Shown here piece after piece: positions 24,841 to 33,100 of a stretch of DNA of 64,000 nucleotides. Positions within the stretch are counted from its first letter, which is position 1; every line of letters starts with the position of its first letter. Made by a program: the position numbers and the translations under genes. Source of the DNA: Marinovum algicola (lineage in GTDB: Bacteria > Pseudomonadota > Alphaproteobacteria > Rhodobacterales > Rhodobacteraceae); NCBI RefSeq assembly GCF_900109145.1, contig NZ_FNYY01000011.1:62001-126000 (forward strand). Reading direction: 5' to 3'. The notes beneath the pieces are model-generated. The model saw only the letters and a list, made by a program, of their open reading frames with translations. It did no database searches and was not told the DNA's origin.

Positions 24841-25634
24841 CACTCGGTGAACTTGTGAAAGTCCGGCTTGCGCTTCTCGTTGAACGCGTTGACGCCTTCC
24901 TTGGATTCATCGGAGGCATAATACAGCTTCACCGCGTGCAGGGCGAGGTTGCTGATGCCACGGATTGAGTCGCTGTCGGCGTTGAACGACCGCTTGAGGA
25001 AGGCCAGCGCCGTCGGAGAGCGTTCGCCTATCGTATCGGTCCACTTGGTGACGGCGGCGTCGAGGTCTTCCATCGGGACGGCCTTGTTGACGAGGCCCAT
25101 GGCGACGGCTTCCTCGGCGGTATAGGTTTCGTTCAGATACCAGATCTCGCGCGCTTTCTTCTCGCCGACCACGCGGGCCAGCAAGGCGGTACCCCAGCCT
25201 GCGTCAAAGGACCCGACCTTGGGGCCGACCTGGCCCAGCTTGGCCGAATCCGCCGCGATGGCCATGTCGCAAAGCGTCACCAGCACGTTGCCGCCGCCGA
25301 TGGCAAAGCCGTTCACACGGGCGATCACCGGCTTGGGGATGTCGCGGATCAGGCCCTGAAGCTCGTCGATCGGCAGGCCGACGACGCCGCGGCCATCGTA
25401 GTTGCCATCATGGGCGGACTGGTCCCCGCCGGTGCAGAAGGCCTTTTCGCCCGCGCCGGTCAGCACGACCGAGGCGACGTCCTTGTCGTTCAGCGCCAGC
25501 TGGAACGCCTGGATCAGCTCTTCCAGGGTCTGGCCGCGAAAGGCGTTGTAGACCTTCGGACGGTTGATTGTGATCCAGGCGGCGCGGCCCTTCACTTCGT
25601 ACAGGATATCGGTGAATTCTGGGATCTTGGACAT
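24840..25634 (-). CDS. badI: 2-ketocyclohexanecarboxyl-CoA hydrolase (BadI-like, MenB-related)
   Basis: BadI adds water to 2-ketocyclohexane-1-carboxyl-CoA and opens the ring to pimeloyl-CoA. The 264-residue sequence matches remembered Rhodopseudomonas BadI in several diagnostic blocks: INRPKVYNAFRG, AFCTGGDQSAHDGNYDGRG, VIARVNGFAIGGGN, GQVGPKVGSFDAGWG, ARVVGEKKAREIWY and EGVNAFNEKRKPDF. Asp144 and Tyr238/239 fall at the positions used by the MenB/BadI branch. AAGGAGGAACAC precedes the ATG. It lies in one operon with badH, a thioesterase and a CoA-transferase. The exact ring substituents may differ from the R. palustris substrate. Confidence 0.88.
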   Translation of the reverse strand: MSKIPEFTDILYEVKGRAAWITINRPKVYNAFRGQTLEELIQAFQLALNDKDVASVVLTGAGEKAFCTGGDQSAHDGNYDGRGVVGLPIDELQGLIRDIPKPVIARVNGFAIGGGNVLVTLCDMAIAADSAKLGQVGPKVGSFDAGWGTALLARVVGEKKAREIWYLNETYTAEEAVAMGLVNKAVPMEDLDAAVTKWTDTIGERSPTALAFLKRSFNADSDSIRGISNLALHAVKLYYASDESKEGVNAFNEKRKPDFHKFTE

Positions 25635-25644
25635 GTGTTCCTCC

Positions 25645-26088
25645 TTACGATCCGGCGCGGGCGCCGGTGGTCCGTTTCTTGTAAAGTCCGTTGCAGCGCG
25701 CGACCGGGCCGTTACCGACCCGCATCACGGCTTGGAAAAAGATCAGCGAGCGGGTTTCGCGGACAAGTTCGGGACTGGCCTCGACCCAGTCACCTTCCCG
25801 CGCGGGGGCGAGGAAGTCGATGGAGAGGGTCACGGTCGGCGCGGCGCCGGAATGATCCCCGACGTTGATGCCATAGCCCAGCATGTCGGCGAAGACCGCA
25901 AGCAGGCCTCCATGGCAGGTGCCGACCGCGTTCAGGTGACGCTTCTGCACCCGGAATCCGAGTGTCGTCGCCCCATCTGCGCGGCGGATGTAGTAGGGGC
26001 CGTTGAACCGCTCGCCCTCTGTCGCGTTGCCGAGGGGGGTAAACCCCTCGGGCGGAGCATCAGCGTCGCTGAGTGCGGTAGCGGTCAT
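25645..26088 (-). CDS. PaaI-type hotdog acyl-CoA thioesterase, copy 2
   Basis: The 147-residue product contains RHLNAVGTCHGGLLAVFADMLGYG (the PaaI pocket block) and VTLSIDFLAPAREGDWVEASPELV. It is homologous to the copies at 16265 and 36234. The ATG at 26088 overlaps the badH stop (TGATG); the longer frame reaching 26601 is antisense to nothing functional and is discarded. Its position between badH and badI suggests it protects against dead-end ring-CoA esters or CoA trapping. Confidence 0.85.
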   Translation of the reverse strand: MTATALSDADAPPEGFTPLGNATEGERFNGPYYIRRADGATTLGFRVQKRHLNAVGTCHGGLLAVFADMLGYGINVGDHSGAAPTVTLSIDFLAPAREGDWVEASPELVRETRSLIFFQAVMRVGNGPVARCNGLYKKRTTGARAGS

Positions 26089-26852
26089 CAGACCATGTTC
26101 ATCCCGCCAGAGACCGAGATGGCCTGGCCGGTGATGTAGCCGGCGTCCGAAGATGCCAGGAAGGCGACGAGACCGGCGTAATCCTCGGGCTCGCCCATCC
26201 GGCGAAGCGGAATGCCACGCACCATGGCGTCCTTCCACTTTTGCGCCTGTTCGCCCTCGCCCAGGACCGACTGCATCATCGGGGTGTTGGTCGGGCCGGG
26301 GCAGACGGTGTTCAGCAGCACGCCAGACCGCGCCAGTTCCCGCGCGACAGATTTGGTGAAAGAGATCATGCCGCCCTTGCAGGCGGAATAGACGGCCTCG
26401 GTCGAAGTGCCGACGCGCGCGGCGTCGGAGGCGATGTTGACCACCCGGCCGCCCTTGCGCTCGACCATGCCCGGAAGCACGGCCTTGTGGGTGTTGAGCG
26501 GACCATTGAGGTTGATCGCGATGATCTTGTCCCAGAGGTCCTTGTCGGTGTCGAGGAAGTTGGCGGGTTTGTCCCAGCCGGCATTGTTGACCAGCAGCCA
26601 TGTGGGGCCGAGATCGGATTCGGCCTGTTTGACCGCATCGTTCACAGCAGCCTGGTCAGACACATCGACGCTGTATACCTTGGCCTCACCGGCCAAAGCA
26701 TTGGCTTCCTTGGCGGTTTCTTCGGCCGCCTCCGGCTTGAGGTCAAAGATCGCGACCTTGCAGCCTTCTTCGGCGAGCCGCAGCGTGATGGCCCGGCCGA
26801 TTCCCTGTCCGCCACCGGTTACGATGGCAGTTTTTCCCTTTAGATCAAGCAT
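26088..26852 (-). CDS. badH: 2-hydroxycyclohexanecarboxyl-CoA dehydrogenase (BadH-like SDR)
   Basis: BadH oxidises 2-hydroxycyclohexane-1-carboxyl-CoA to the 2-keto compound that BadI then cleaves. The 254-residue SDR (R. palustris BadH is about 255) has TGGGQGIG, the BadH-like NNAGWDKPANFL, catalytic Ser142, Tyr155 and Lys159 in NIASDAARVGTSTEAVYSACKGG, then CPGPTNTPM and GYITGQAISVSGG. GGGAG lies 6-7 bases before the ATG at 26852. It leads the operon badH-thioesterase-badI-CoA-transferase and is divergent from the HMGCS-like operon across the best palindrome in the window. Confidence 0.85.
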   Translation of the reverse strand: MLDLKGKTAIVTGGGQGIGRAITLRLAEEGCKVAIFDLKPEAAEETAKEANALAGEAKVYSVDVSDQAAVNDAVKQAESDLGPTWLLVNNAGWDKPANFLDTDKDLWDKIIAINLNGPLNTHKAVLPGMVERKGGRVVNIASDAARVGTSTEAVYSACKGGMISFTKSVARELARSGVLLNTVCPGPTNTPMMQSVLGEGEQAQKWKDAMVRGIPLRRMGEPEDYAGLVAFLASSDAGYITGQAISVSGGMNMV

Positions 26853-26920
26853 GTGCTCTCCCTCTTTCATTTCGTGTCGCACCAGGTCGTCGACGGTCAA
26901 TCATATGGCTTCCTGATTAA

Positions 26921-26945
26921 TATGCTTGCGTACGGTACGCTTGCA
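26921..26945. promoter_or_regulatory. Best operator copy: near-perfect palindrome between badH and the HMGCS-like operon
   Basis: The core GCGTACGGTACGC (26928-26940) is a perfect 6+1+6 palindrome. Flanks extend it to ATGCTTGC on the left and GCTTGCA on the right. It lies about 70 bases upstream of badH and 35 bases upstream of the rightward operon, so one bound dimer could repress both. Confidence 0.65.
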
Positions 26946-26980
26946 AGGTAATTCTTGCCTAAAGACAAGAGGAGCGCCAA

Positions 26981-28414
26981 ATGACAGAAATGCGCCTGCA
27001 ATCGGTGTCAGGATACCTGCCGCTCCTGCGGTTCGATGCCAAGGTCGCGCGGTCAGAACTGCGCTGGTCAGGGCTTGGCGGCTCGGGTCGCGGGCATCGC
27101 GCAGTTGCGGGATGGGATGAAGATCCGCTGACTATGGCGGTCGAAGCTGCCCGAGGTGCAGACCTGTCCGTGCCACCCGAGTCGGTGGTCTTCGCCTCGA
27201 CCTCGGCGCCGTTTTCGGACCGGTCGCAGGCCGGAGTCATGGCCGAGGCGCTGCGCCTGCCGACCTCTGTTCTTACTCAGGATGTTGCCAACACGCGGCG
27301 CGGCGCGGTCACTGCGCTGATCCGCGCGCTGAAGGGCGGCGCATCGGAGCTGATCGCATCGGGCGAGAAGCGCACGGCCCGGCCCGGCACCGCCCAGCAC
27401 GTGGGCTGGGGCGACGGAGCGGGTGCGGCGTTGGTCGGATCTGGTGACGGTGTCGCGAAAATGCTGGGTCATGCGTCGATCACCGCCGACCTTCTGGACA
27501 TCTACACGTCGGTCGAACGTGCGACCCCCTATCCGTCCGAAGATCGGTTCGTCCGCGATGCAGCGGTCGGCGAGGTCTACACCCCGGCGATCAGGGCGGC
27601 ACTGGACGCGGCGGGGATTGCGGCGGGCGACGTCGCTGCGGCGGTGGTTCCTGAACCTGTCGGCGGCACCTATCGTGCCGCGGCCAAGGCCTGTGGGTTG
27701 GATGCACCGAACCTCTGCGAGGAGGTCGCGGCGAAGGCTGGCGATCTTGGAACAGCGATGCCGTTTTTCTGTCTGGGACTTGCTCTGGACCGCTCAAAAA
27801 TCGGCGATCGTCTGCTGGTCGCGGGCTTCGGCAACGGTGCGGATGTGCTGGTGCTTGAGGTTACGGGGCGGGGCGATGGCACCGCCTCTGCCGCTCTGGC
27901 ACGGGGGGCGATCCTGACATCCTATAGCCGCTTTTTGAACCTGACGGGCATGTTGCCGCTGGAATACGGGCCGCGGGCCGAGGTGAATCAGAAGGTCTCT
28001 GCCTCGACCCTGCTGCGCCACGGTCGCGACATGCACGGTTTTGTCGGCGGACGAGATCAGGGCGGCAACGTCCAGTTCCCGAAGACTCCTGTTCCCGTGC
28101 GCCCTGACGCGACCGGCCCCGAGGATTATGAGGACGTGCCGATGACGGAGATCGCAGCCAAGGTCGCCTCGATCACCGCAGACCGGCTGAATTTCACCCC
28201 CGATCCGCCATTCTATTTCGGGCTGGTGCAGTTCGAGAATGGCGCGCGGGTGATGATGGAGCATTGCGACTGCGAAGGACGCACGCCCGAGGTCGGTGAG
28301 CCCCTGCGCATGCAGTTCCGGATCAAGGCGCTGGACCGCCAGCGACATTTCCGGAGCTATTTCTGGAAGGCGGCGCCGATCGCGCGTCCGGATCTGCCTG
28401 AGGAGGGCAAGTAG
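26981..28414 (+). CDS. HMG-CoA synthase-like/DUF35 OB-fold fusion lacking catalytic residues
   Basis: Residues 1-330 have the thiolase-fold HMG-CoA synthase layout; residues 345-465 resemble the DUF35 (zinc ribbon plus OB-fold) acyl-CoA-associated domain (GNVQFPKTPVPVRP..., PPFYFGLVQFENGARVMMEHCDCEG). By alignment from memory to archaeal HMGCS, the nucleophilic Cys is Arg106 (DVANTRRGAV), the HxPN His is Pro224 (VVPEPVGG) and the Glu region reads FASTSAPFSD. The DUF35 part has no CxxC pairs where the zinc ribbon should be. A structural or CoA-presenting partner for the adjacent thiolase, as in thiolase-HMGCS-DUF35 or BbsAB complexes, is my inference. GAGGAG precedes the ATG; the next gene begins at the base after its stop. 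Confidence 0.78.
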   Translation: MTEMRLQSVSGYLPLLRFDAKVARSELRWSGLGGSGRGHRAVAGWDEDPLTMAVEAARGADLSVPPESVVFASTSAPFSDRSQAGVMAEALRLPTSVLTQDVANTRRGAVTALIRALKGGASELIASGEKRTARPGTAQHVGWGDGAGAALVGSGDGVAKMLGHASITADLLDIYTSVERATPYPSEDRFVRDAAVGEVYTPAIRAALDAAGIAAGDVAAAVVPEPVGGTYRAAAKACGLDAPNLCEEVAAKAGDLGTAMPFFCLGLALDRSKIGDRLLVAGFGNGADVLVLEVTGRGDGTASAALARGAILTSYSRFLNLTGMLPLEYGPRAEVNQKVSASTLLRHGRDMHGFVGGRDQGGNVQFPKTPVPVRPDATGPEDYEDVPMTEIAAKVASITADRLNFTPDPPFYFGLVQFENGARVMMEHCDCEGRTPEVGEPLRMQFRIKALDRQRHFRSYFWKAAPIARPDLPEEGK

Positions 28415-29611
28415 ATGGCAAGCGGAATCAAGGACAAGGCCGTCATCGTCGGCATGGGCTGCACCCAGTTCGGCGAAAGGTGGGACACCTCGTCAGACAT
28501 GCTGATGGTCGAGGCCTTCACCGAAGCACTGGAAGACTCCGGACTGGAGAAGTCGCAGATCGAGGCCGCCTGGTTCGGGTCGGCGTTGGACGACGTGAAT
28601 GTCGGCAATTCGGCCATTCCGCTGGCCACGGCGCTGCGCCTTCAGGGTCTGCCTGTCACCCGGGTCGAGAACATGTGCGCGACGGGAACCGAAGCGTTGC
28701 GTGGCGCGGTCTACGCGGTGGCGTCCGGAGCAGTCGACGTTGCAGTGGCTGTCGGTGTAGAAAAGCTGAAGGATACCGGGTTCGGCGGCTTGCCGATCCG
28801 AACAAAGGGGTCCGTGAACGACCTCTGGATGCCTTACGGGTCTGCCCCCGGCACCTTTGCACAGCTTGCCGGAGCTTATCAGGCCAAGCACGGGCTGAAG
28901 GCAGAGGACGTCAAACGGGGCATGGCGCACGTCAGCTGGAAGAGCCACCAGAACGGCGCGCTCTCGCCCAAGGCGCACCTGCGCAAACCCGTGGACATGG
29001 AGACGATCCTGAACGCCCCGATGATTTCGGATCCGCTTGGCCTGTTCGACTGCTGCGGCGTGTCGGACGGCGCGGCATGCGCCATCGTGGTGTCGCCGGA
29101 ATTCGCAAAGTCACTCGGCAAGGATGATCTGGTCGCGGTCAAGGCGCTGCAGATCAGCACCAGTCACGGCTGGGAAGCGCAATATGGCGAATGGGACGGA
29201 TCCTACGTCAAGGGCACCCGCATCGCGGCGCAGAAAGCCTATGCCGAGGCCGGCGTTCGCGACCCACGCGAGGAAATCAGCGTGACAGAGGTTCATGACT
29301 GCTTCTCGATCACCGAGATGGTGACGATGGAGGATCTGGGTCTGTCGGACGAGGGCCGCGCGGCTTTCGACTGTCTCGACGGGCGATATGACCGCGACGG
29401 AGCGATCCCCTCGCAGGTGGACGGCGGGCTGAAATGCTTCGGCCATCCGGTCGGGGCGAGCGGGCTTCGCATGGCCTACGAGGTCTATTCGCAGCTTCTC
29501 GGCCGTGCGGGGCAGCGGCAATTGCGTGATGTCAACTTCGGCCTGACGCATAACTTGGGGGGGCAGCCGGCCAATTCCGTCTCCTCCGTTTCGGTCTTCG
29601 GACGACTTTGA
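28415..29611 (+). CDS. SCP2/BbsB-type thiolase
   Basis: The 398-residue thiolase-fold enzyme has nucleophile Cys88 in ENMCATGTEAL, EVHDCFSITEM with the HDCF motif and CFGHPVGASGLRMAYE with the GHP His. The C-terminal GGG-C motif is replaced by NLGGQPANS, as in SCP-x, BbsB and Ltp-type enzymes. It would cleave a 3-ketoacyl-CoA thiolytically, or act as a retro-aldolase in the Ltp branch. The gene starts immediately after the HMGCS-like stop; its ribosome-binding site GAGGAGGG is inside that gene. Such thiolases often need a DUF35 partner, which the upstream fusion provides. Confidence 0.88.
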   Translation: MASGIKDKAVIVGMGCTQFGERWDTSSDMLMVEAFTEALEDSGLEKSQIEAAWFGSALDDVNVGNSAIPLATALRLQGLPVTRVENMCATGTEALRGAVYAVASGAVDVAVAVGVEKLKDTGFGGLPIRTKGSVNDLWMPYGSAPGTFAQLAGAYQAKHGLKAEDVKRGMAHVSWKSHQNGALSPKAHLRKPVDMETILNAPMISDPLGLFDCCGVSDGAACAIVVSPEFAKSLGKDDLVAVKALQISTSHGWEAQYGEWDGSYVKGTRIAAQKAYAEAGVRDPREEISVTEVHDCFSITEMVTMEDLGLSDEGRAAFDCLDGRYDRDGAIPSQVDGGLKCFGHPVGASGLRMAYEVYSQLLGRAGQRQLRDVNFGLTHNLGGQPANSVSSVSVFGRL

Positions 29612-29623
29612 GGGAGAGGAATC

Positions 29624-30076
29624 ATGGCAGGACGCTGGTACGATCAGTTCACCATCGGTGAGATCATCAAACACGAGACGCGTCGTACGGTGACCGAAGG
29701 CGACAATGTCACCTTTTCGACCGCGACGATGAACCCCGCGGCAATCCATCTGGACTACGACTATTGCGCGAAGACCGAATTCGGCAAACCGCTGGTCAAT
29801 TCGGTGTTCACCCTCGGGCTGGTGATCGGCCTGTCGGTCGGGGAGACCACGCTTGGCACAACCATCGCCAACCTCGGCTTCAAGGAAACGACATTTCCGA
29901 AGCCGGTATTCTACGGTGACACGATCCGCGCGACGACCGAGGTTGCCGAGATGAGGCCGTCGAAGTCGCGGCCCAATCAGGGGATCATCACCTTCATCCA
30001 TCGCGGGCTGAACCAGCGCGACGAAGAAGTCTGCGTCTGTCATCGGCTTGCCCTGATGATGAAAGAGCCGACATGA
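29624..30076 (+). CDS. MaoC-family acyl-CoA hydratase
   Basis: The 150-residue hotdog protein has FTIGEIIKHETRRTVTEGDNVTF and NPAAIHLDYDYC, giving the Asp27/His42 hydratase pair region, and ends in VCVCHRLALMMK. It resembles the mesaconyl-/itaconyl-CoA hydratase-like MaoC proteins often paired with CitE lyases, which is exactly its position here (ATGA overlap with the next gene). It probably hydrates a branched or dicarboxylic enoyl-CoA. Confidence 0.85.
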   Translation: MAGRWYDQFTIGEIIKHETRRTVTEGDNVTFSTATMNPAAIHLDYDYCAKTEFGKPLVNSVFTLGLVIGLSVGETTLGTTIANLGFKETTFPKPVFYGDTIRATTEVAEMRPSKSRPNQGIITFIHRGLNQRDEEVCVCHRLALMMKEPT

Positions 30077-30948
30077 ACCTGACAGCCCTTCTCTTCGTTC
30101 CGGCGGATTCCGAGAAAAAGTTCGACAAGGCGCGCGGCCTCGGTGCCGACGGTCTGATCCTTGATCTCGAGGATTCCGTGGCCCCCGCCCAGAAGGCCGC
30201 CGCACGCGAGACCCTGGCTGGCTGGATCGATGCGCACAATGGCCCGCGCGACTGGTCGTTCTTCGTGCGTGTGAACCCCTTCGATACGGGGCTGACCGAG
30301 GATGACCTGAAGGCCATCGTGCGCCCCGGCCTCGATGGGATCATGTTGCCAAAGGCCAATGGCGCCGAGGACCTGCAAAGGCTGTCCGACCTGCTTGACC
30401 CGCTCGAGGCGGCGGCGGGGATGGAAAAGAACCAGATCAAGGTGGTGGTCGTCGCCACGGAAACCGCGGCGGCGATGTTCAACCTCGGCTCCTACGCGCC
30501 GGCGCATCCGCGCCTTGCCGCGCTGACCTGGGGGGCGGAGGATCTGGGCGCTGTCGTCGGATCAACATCCAACAAGGAAGCGGACGGCAACTGGACCCAG
30601 CCCTATCAACTGGCGCGCTCGCTGTGCCTGTTCGCGGCGGCCAATGCCGGGGTTCAGGCGCTGGACACTTTATATGGCGACTTTCGCGACCCTGACGGCC
30701 TGACGGCCTCCTGCAAGGTGTCGCGCCGCGACGGCTTTCTCGGGAGGCTTGCCATTCACCCCGCGCAGGTCGCGGGAATTCAGGCGGCCTTTGCGCCCTC
30801 CGACGAAGACGTGGCGCTGGCCCGCCGGATCGTCGCGGCTTTCGAAGAGAACCCCGATCTCGGCACCATCGGGATCGACGGGAAAATGTATGACATACCC
30901 CACCTCAAGACGGCCCGCCGGACGCTGGCCGCCATCGGTGAAGGCTAG
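30073..30948 (+). CDS. HpcH/HpaI-CitE family CoA-ester lyase
   Basis: The 291-residue TIM-barrel protein matches CitE/malyl-CoA-type lyases: ALLFVPADSEKKFDKARGLGADGLILDLEDSV (metal-site Glu/Asp), VRVNPFDTG, GIMLPKA, VVVVATETAAAMFNL, WGAEDLGAVVG and LGRLAIHPAQV. These Mg-dependent enzymes cleave beta-hydroxyacyl-CoAs such as malyl-, methylmalyl- or citramalyl-CoA, or the related thioesters. The MaoC hydratase just upstream would generate such a hydroxyacyl-CoA. Start ATG overlaps the hydratase stop. Confidence 0.88.
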   Translation: MNLTALLFVPADSEKKFDKARGLGADGLILDLEDSVAPAQKAAARETLAGWIDAHNGPRDWSFFVRVNPFDTGLTEDDLKAIVRPGLDGIMLPKANGAEDLQRLSDLLDPLEAAAGMEKNQIKVVVVATETAAAMFNLGSYAPAHPRLAALTWGAEDLGAVVGSTSNKEADGNWTQPYQLARSLCLFAAANAGVQALDTLYGDFRDPDGLTASCKVSRRDGFLGRLAIHPAQVAGIQAAFAPSDEDVALARRIVAAFEENPDLGTIGIDGKMYDIPHLKTARRTLAAIGEG

Positions 30949-30960
30949 GGAGGACTGCAC

Positions 30961-32136
30961 ATGTATGATTCTGCAGAAGAACGTGACGAAATGCTCGACT
31001 CGATCCGCGATGGTGTACGCGGTGTGGTGAGCAAGTTCGATCCCGACTACTGGCTGGAACGGGACGACGACGGCAAGTTCCCGCACGAATTTCACAAGGC
31101 CATGGCGGATGCCGGCTGGCTTGGGATCACAATGCCAGAGGAATACGGCGGTGCCGGTCTGGGCGTGACCGAGGCGGCGATCATGATGCACGAGGTCGCC
31201 AGCTATGGCGGCGGTATGGCCGCGGCCTCGACCGTGCATATCAACCTGTTTGGTCCGCACCCGGTCGTGGTCTTCGGCACGAAGGAACAGAAATCCGAAT
31301 GGATTCCGCGGCTGGTCAGCGGTCAGGACAAGGTTGCCTTTGGTTTCACGGAACCGGACGCCGGTCTGAACACCACGCGCATCAAGACCTTCGCGGAAAA
31401 AGTGCCGGGCGGGTACCGGGTGAACGGGCAGAAGGTCTGGACCTCCACCGGGCAGGTGGCGAACAAGATCATGCTGCTGACGCGCACCACGAAATTCGAG
31501 GACTGCAAGAAGCCGACGGACGGCATCACGATCTTCTACACCGATCTGGACCGCAAACACATCGACGTGCAGCGCATTCCCAAGATGGGTCGAAAGGCGG
31601 TCGATTCCAACGCTATTTTCATCGATGACCTGTTCATCCCGGATGAGCATATGATCGGCGAAGAGGGCAAGGGGTTCTCTTACATCCTTCATTCCCTCAA
31701 TCCCGAGCGCGTGCTGGTCGGTGTCGAAGCGGTGGCTATCGGCCGCGACGCGTTGAACCGTGCCGCGAGGTACGCCCGCGAGCGGGTCGTCTTCGATCGG
31801 CCGATCGGGCAGAACCAGGGGATCCAGCATCCGCTGGCCGAAAAGTGGATGTACCTCGAATCCGCATGGCTGATGCTGATGAAGGCGGCCGAGCTTTACG
31901 ATGCCGGCAAGTCCTGCGGGGCAGAGGCCAACGCCGGCAAATTCCTGGGGGCACGCGCGGGCTATGACGCCTGCTTGCAGTCGGTGCTGACCCACGGCGG
32001 CTTTGGCTATGCCAAGGAATATCATGTCGAACGCCTGCTGCGCGAGGTCACGGTGACCCGTATCGCCCCGGTGACGGAACAGTTGATCCAGTCGTTCATC
32101 GCGGAAAAGGTCCTCGACCTTCCCAAAAGTTACTGA
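30961..32136 (+). CDS. Acyl-CoA dehydrogenase
   Basis: The 391-residue ACAD has FGFTEPDAGLNTTRIKTFA, the FIDDLFIPDEHMIGEEGKGF loop, HSLNPERVLVG with a Glu at the IVD/LCAD base position, and a C-terminus reading RIAPVTEQLIQSFIAEKVL, where MCAD-type YEGT is absent. It is more distant from the two LCAD-like enzymes than they are from each other, so it probably serves another step. It sits in the rightward operon with thiolase, MaoC and CitE, 12 bases after the lyase. Confidence 0.9.
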   Translation: MYDSAEERDEMLDSIRDGVRGVVSKFDPDYWLERDDDGKFPHEFHKAMADAGWLGITMPEEYGGAGLGVTEAAIMMHEVASYGGGMAAASTVHINLFGPHPVVVFGTKEQKSEWIPRLVSGQDKVAFGFTEPDAGLNTTRIKTFAEKVPGGYRVNGQKVWTSTGQVANKIMLLTRTTKFEDCKKPTDGITIFYTDLDRKHIDVQRIPKMGRKAVDSNAIFIDDLFIPDEHMIGEEGKGFSYILHSLNPERVLVGVEAVAIGRDALNRAARYARERVVFDRPIGQNQGIQHPLAEKWMYLESAWLMLMKAAELYDAGKSCGAEANAGKFLGARAGYDACLQSVLTHGGFGYAKEYHVERLLREVTVTRIAPVTEQLIQSFIAEKVLDLPKSY

Positions 32137-32188
32137 CGGTCGGCGGGCACAGGGCTCGCGATCACACAAGACGAACAAGGAGGCGCAG

Positions 32189-33100
32189 ATGGGCGTGATG
32201 GATGGCAAGGTGGTGCTGGTGACCGGCGCCGCGCGTGGCGTAGGCAAGGCTGTCGCCGTCGAGATGGCACGGGCCGGGGCAGCCGTCGTTGTCAATGACC
32301 TCGGGGTGTCGCTCAAGGGCGATGACACATCGGACACGCAGCCCGCGGAAGAGGTCGTGGCCGAGATCGAAGCCATGGGTGGCCGCGCGGTTGCCAACTT
32401 CGGTTCGGTCGCAAGCTGGGATGACGCACACGCCATGGTGCAGACCGCGCTCGACACGTTCGGGCAGATCGACGGCGTAGTGAACAACGCCGGAAACCTG
32501 CGCGACGTGCTGTTCCACAAGATGACCGAAGAGGAATTCGATGCCGTGATCGGCGTGCACCTCAAGGGGTCCTTCAACGTCAGTCGCGCCGCTGCGCCCC
32601 ATTTCAAGATGCAGGCCAGCGGCACCTATGTGCATATGTGTTCCACCTCGGGCCTGATCGGCAACCTTGGACAGGTGAACTACGGCGCGGCCAAGATGGG
32701 CATCGTCGCGATGTCCAAGCTGATCGCCATCGACATGCAGCGCTTCGGCGTGCGTTCGAACGCCGTGGCGCCCTTCGCCTGGACACGGATGGTTTCGTCG
32801 ATCCCGGCAGAGACGCCGGAACAGCAGAAACGCGTCGAAGGGCTCAAGAAACTGGTTCCGGAAAAGGTAGCGGCGCTTTGCGTGGCGCTCTCGGCTCCGG
32901 CCTCGACGGTTTCGGGTCAGGTCTTCGGGTCGCGCAACAACGAGATCTACCTCTTCTCCCAGCCCCGTCCGCTGCGCACGGCGCATACCGCTGAAGGCTG
33001 GTCCCCGGAAGCGATCATCGACCGGGTCTTCCCGCAGTTCGAGAATGACTTTTACCCGCTGCACAAGTCCGGCGACGTCTTCACTTGGGATCCGGTCTGA
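32189..33100 (+). CDS. SDR of the multifunctional-enzyme-2 (HSD17B4) type
   Basis: The 303-residue SDR has TGAARGVG, NNAGNLRDVLFHKMTEEEFDAVI and the Tyr/Lys pair in LGQVNYGAAKMG. Together these are the pattern of the (3R)-hydroxyacyl-CoA dehydrogenase domain of peroxisomal MFE-2. The C-terminal ~60 residues (VFGSRNNEIYLFSQPRPLR) also follow that branch. GGAGG precedes ATG. The next gene is a hydratase-2-like MaoC protein whose start overlaps this stop (TGATG). The pair therefore reconstitutes the R-specific MFE-2 route as two polypeptides. Confidence 0.87.
   Translation: MGVMDGKVVLVTGAARGVGKAVAVEMARAGAAVVVNDLGVSLKGDDTSDTQPAEEVVAEIEAMGGRAVANFGSVASWDDAHAMVQTALDTFGQIDGVVNNAGNLRDVLFHKMTEEEFDAVIGVHLKGSFNVSRAAAPHFKMQASGTYVHMCSTSGLIGNLGQVNYGAAKMGIVAMSKLIAIDMQRFGVRSNAVAPFAWTRMVSSIPAETPEQQKRVEGLKKLVPEKVAALCVALSAPASTVSGQVFGSRNNEIYLFSQPRPLRTAHTAEGWSPEAIIDRVFPQFENDFYPLHKSGDVFTWDPV

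Noticed and set aside
26981-28414. Genuine HMG-CoA synthase (mevalonate pathway)
   Set aside because: Catalytic Cys, His and Glu are all replaced and the neighbours are catabolic.
30670-32625. 651-codon minus-strand frame opposite CitE, ACAD and SDR genes
   Set aside because: Spans three well-supported plus-strand genes and has no motif.
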